Assembly (NCBI GenBank): GCA_964431735.1
Contig: CAYSLJ010000010.1
Location: forward strand, 1 to 64,000
Length of the DNA: 64,000 nucleotides
DNA from: CALARM01 sp964431735
GTDB taxonomy: Bacteria > Vulcanimicrobiota > SpSt-956 > JAKJGF01
Reading direction: 5' to 3'
Positions 62,023-64,000 of this stretch are shown piece by piece. The translations under genes were made by a program, and so were the position numbers. Below the pieces are notes generated by a model. The model made no database searches and had not been told where the DNA came from. It saw only the letters and a list, made by a program, of their open reading frames with translations. How positions within the stretch are numbered: the stretch's first letter is position 1; each line of letters starts with the position of its first letter.

Positions 62023-63024
62023 TCAGGTTATAGATATTTCAGGAGGTATTTCCTCCGGATGATGGGCATAATACTCATTTTTAATATCTTTGAGAGCTTT
62101 TGAATATTCCTTTATTGTATCTGATGTAGCATCAAGACTTTCTTCAAAGGTCTGATTTTCTCCATCAGATTCAACAGGACCGAACTGAGGAGCTCTTGTA
62201 ATATCAACCTTGATCTTCAGGTCTTTATCTCTCATCATGCCTATCCATTCCTCTGCCCTGAGTGGATGGTCTGCCATGGACGGGTCTATAATATAGCCTT
62301 CTATCTTTTCTGTTTTCGGATCTTTTGCAAAGGTAATAGGAGCGACATGGTACCACCATTCGGCATTCATAAATTTATTTTTTGCAGTAAGCATGCCTCC
62401 TCCGTACAGATCCTCTATCATTACAAACATCTTTCCACAATTAATATTGTCTTTCATCATAGTTTCGCACATATGATGGGCTCTGGCATAACATCCGTCA
62501 ACGATGTATTCAAATGGTACCTGCGGATCAGAAGCAAGTTTTTTAAATTCTTCTTTTAATTCTGCAAGAGAAGGTATTCGGCCGTTCAGTTTCGAAACAT
62601 CCTGAATATTCTGCATTCTGGCGCCGGGGCCCAGTTTACCTATAAGGTCTTTCATATACCCTGTCTGATTGAAATCAGTATTGGAAGGAGTTTCATGAAA
62701 GCCTTTCTCTCCTGATAAATAGGATGTCAACTCTCCAAGATCAAATTTTGCATGTTCATCATCTAACATAGTAATAAATTTCGGGTTGTCGGAAGATTTA
62801 ACTTTAATATTATTTGCTGCAGTTGTTACAGCTTCTTTCAACACTTCCGCCCGGCGAACATGTATATCTGCGGAAGGTTTTTTAGAAGTTTCTTCATGAG
62901 AACCTATAGAACAGAGATCTTTAGGGGATATAGAAAGAGCTTCTTTTTCCAGTTTTATTTTAACGGCAGGTATCTTTATATCCGAAATATTCAGAGGCCT
63001 GATATTTTTAATAACATCTCCCAT
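62023..63024 (-). CDS. Protein-glutaminase-domain protein (candidate effector)
   Basis: The ATG at 63024 follows AGGTGATAGG and gives 333 residues; the frame to 63096 reads as leader. The N-terminal 130 residues have no recognised domain and no signal peptide. The C-terminal part carries a protein-glutaminase triad: Cys178 in VDGCYARAHHMC, His226 in WWYHVAPITF and Asp247 in YIIDPSM. These fit the Cys-His-Asp deamidases that convert protein Gln to Glu. The gene lies upstream of the flagellar export operon on the same strand and is paired with a 71-residue gene. A protein of this kind may be a substrate of the nearby export gate, but no export signal can be proven. Confidence 0.7.
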   Translation of the reverse strand: MGDVIKNIRPLNISDIKIPAVKIKLEKEALSISPKDLCSIGSHEETSKKPSADIHVRRAEVLKEAVTTAANNIKVKSSDNPKFITMLDDEHAKFDLGELTSYLSGEKGFHETPSNTDFNQTGYMKDLIGKLGPGARMQNIQDVSKLNGRIPSLAELKEEFKKLASDPQVPFEYIVDGCYARAHHMCETMMKDNINCGKMFVMIEDLYGGGMLTAKNKFMNAEWWYHVAPITFAKDPKTEKIEGYIIDPSMADHPLRAEEWIGMMRDKDLKIKVDITRAPQFGPVESDGENQTFEESLDATSDTIKEYSKALKDIKNEYYAHHPEEIPPEISIT

Positions 63025-63177
63025 TCCTATCACCTGTCTTTTCTTAAAAATATATAAAGTATAGTTCTGATTTACATTATATTTCTTAATTTTCAAAATT
63101 ATACAGGGTAAATGTTAAAAAAATGTTAATTTTTTTTCAGTATTCAACTATGGTAAATTTTATAATATATTTCATAA

Positions 63178-63393
63178 CTTAGTACCGTAACAGGTAAAAG
63201 GGTACCCATAAAAAGCTTCTGCCTGGCAGGCTCTGGAGAAGAAAAATTCGTTTTTTCTATAGTATTAAAAATTAAATAAGGGTTAATTTATTGTCTGTAA
63301 AACAAATGATATAAGGCAAATTATTTTTCTTTGTAAGAGCCTGTCAGGCAGAAGCTGATAAAATGGTTACGAACTTATTTGGAGCGGTATTTA
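63178..63393. repeat. Element E, copy 2
   Basis: About 215 bases. TACCGTAACAGGTAAAAGGG and GGAGCGGTATTTAGG are the mirrored ends. The inner stem pairs AGCTTCTGCCTGGCAGGCTC with GAGCCTGTCAGGCAGAAGCT. Copy 1 has a different stem sequence in the same place. Confidence 0.7.
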
Positions 63394-63517
63394 GGAGTTG
63401 TCAGGAAATAACTACATCTTAATTACGATTTGTATCGTGACGCGTAACGCGTAACGCGTGACGCGAGGATAATAACCGTTCTGACAATTTGCCGGAGTTA
63501 TTTTCTTACAGTCCCTT
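63393..63517. repeat. Element B, copy 3
   Basis: Reverse-orientation copy with GTTGTCAGGAAATAACT at the left, CGTGACGCGTAACGCGTAAC in the core, GAGGATAATAACCGTTCTGA and TTATTTTCTTACAGTCCCTT at the right. It starts where element E ends. Confidence 0.75.
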
Positions 63518-63531
63518 ATTAGAATTCAAGT

Positions 63532-63595
63532 GAATAGTGAGTGGTGAGTAGTGAGTAGAATATGGCAATGTCACTCACTATTCACTACTCACTCA
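63532..63595. repeat. GTGAATAGTGAGTGGTGAGT inverted repeat
   Basis: GTGAATAGTGAGTGGTGAGT faces CACTCACTATTCACTACTCA, a long imperfect hairpin. ATGAATTGTTATGAAACTAA follows and is also found near 12364. Confidence 0.6.
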
Positions 63596-63638
63596 TTAAT
63601 TATGAATTGTTATGAAACTAACTATAATAGTATTCTAT

Positions 63639-64000
63639 TTATAGATTACAATTTTTTATCATCGGAAGAGGATCCCAGCAATCATCATCTCCGCCTGAAA
63701 TCACATAGTCTTCCCCTATCTTCTGTGCCATCTCATCTATCCTTACAAATTTATATCCCTTTTCTGTCAATCTCTCGATAATATCCGGCAATGCATTGAT
63801 TGTTTGATCCACTCCGTCATGCATCAGTACAATCCCACCGGGAGTAATTCTATATAAAACTTTATCTGCTATAATTTCTTCTCCCGGTTTTTCATAATCA
63901 CCGGAATTAGCGGTCCAGAACACTGTAGAAAGCCCTGCCCTGGCAGCGGAATCAAGGACTATTCTGTCATAATTTCCTCCGGGAGGACGACAGAAAAATA
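63639..64000 (-). CDS. Polysaccharide deacetylase (NodB domain), 5' end beyond the window
   Basis: The frame is open to the window edge, so the N-terminus is missing. The visible 120 residues include FFCRPPGGNYDR (the Arg-Pro-Pro-Gly motif of NodB enzymes), VFWTANSGDYEKP and the C-terminal GGIVLMHDGVDQT with the catalytic His. NodB enzymes remove acetyl groups from peptidoglycan or other polysaccharides at the cell surface. The metal-binding Asp-Asp motif would lie upstream and cannot be checked. The C-terminal tail is rich in Asp and Gly. Confidence 0.85.
   Translation of the reverse strand, partial: FFCRPPGGNYDRIVLDSAARAGLSTVFWTANSGDYEKPGEEIIADKVLYRITPGGIVLMHDGVDQTINALPDIIERLTEKGYKFVRIDEMAQKIGEDYVISGGDDDCWDPLPMIKNCNL

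Noticed and set aside
1..64000. tRNA or rRNA genes
   Set aside because: I looked for T-loop GGTTCGAATC-type sequences and conserved rRNA blocks and saw none that could be supported by a full cloverleaf; a tRNAscan run would settle it.

Overview
The window is AT-rich DNA from an uncultured, Gram-negative-type bacterium. The evidence for that type is a flagellar-type export gate, lipoprotein signal peptides and a PilT-family ATPase pair. A run of 100 Ns at 43546-43645 shows it is a draft assembly. Several genes have Candidatus-phylum flavour (expanded B12-type radical SAM enzymes, decaying hybrid histidine kinases, many secreted unknowns), but I cannot name the lineage. The standard genetic code works throughout.

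Layout. Positions 1-7400 hold a nucleotidyltransferase, a frameshifted exported protein, two decayed hybrid sensor kinases, a metzincin-like lipoprotein, a PHP phosphoesterase, an esterase and an exported binding protein. Positions 7.9-15.5 kb hold a secreted glycerophosphodiesterase, a rhomboid protease with exported unknowns, a LolA-like exported protein and a redoxin-ABC transporter operon. Positions 15.7-23 kb hold a J-domain protein, a YbjN/zinc-ribbon/TerB cluster, two YkgJ-TPR proteins and two PilT-like ATPases. Positions 23.4-34.3 kb carry metabolism: nth, proC, two-subunit fumarase, a HutH-like lyase with a Cys in the MIO motif, a UPF0489 protein beside a spermidine synthase, an ECF S component and a cpgS-like GTPase. 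Positions 34.7-48.4 kb carry five B12-binding-type radical SAM proteins, an NlpC/P60 peptidase and a PAS-coiled coil-PAS-GAF protein whose 75-bp repeats broke the assembly.

Positions 48.9-61.2 kb start with small unknown genes and then an ordered minus-strand operon: fliM, two fliN, fliO, fliP, fliQ, a fused fliQ-fliQ, fliR, flhB and flhA. Three FliQ units are therefore encoded side by side, and FliM lacks the CheY-binding N-terminal peptide. Just upstream lie a protein-glutaminase-domain protein without a signal peptide and a 71-residue partner, so an effector exported by this gate is a reasonable hypothesis. The window ends inside a polysaccharide deacetylase.

The most striking non-coding content is a dense set of dispersed intergenic hairpin elements, named here A to F, plus short GCGTRACGCG and GTGAATAGTGAGT repeats. 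They show conserved architecture, compensatory changes, nesting and side-by-side partnerships. Several copies sit exactly between a ribosome binding site and a start codon.
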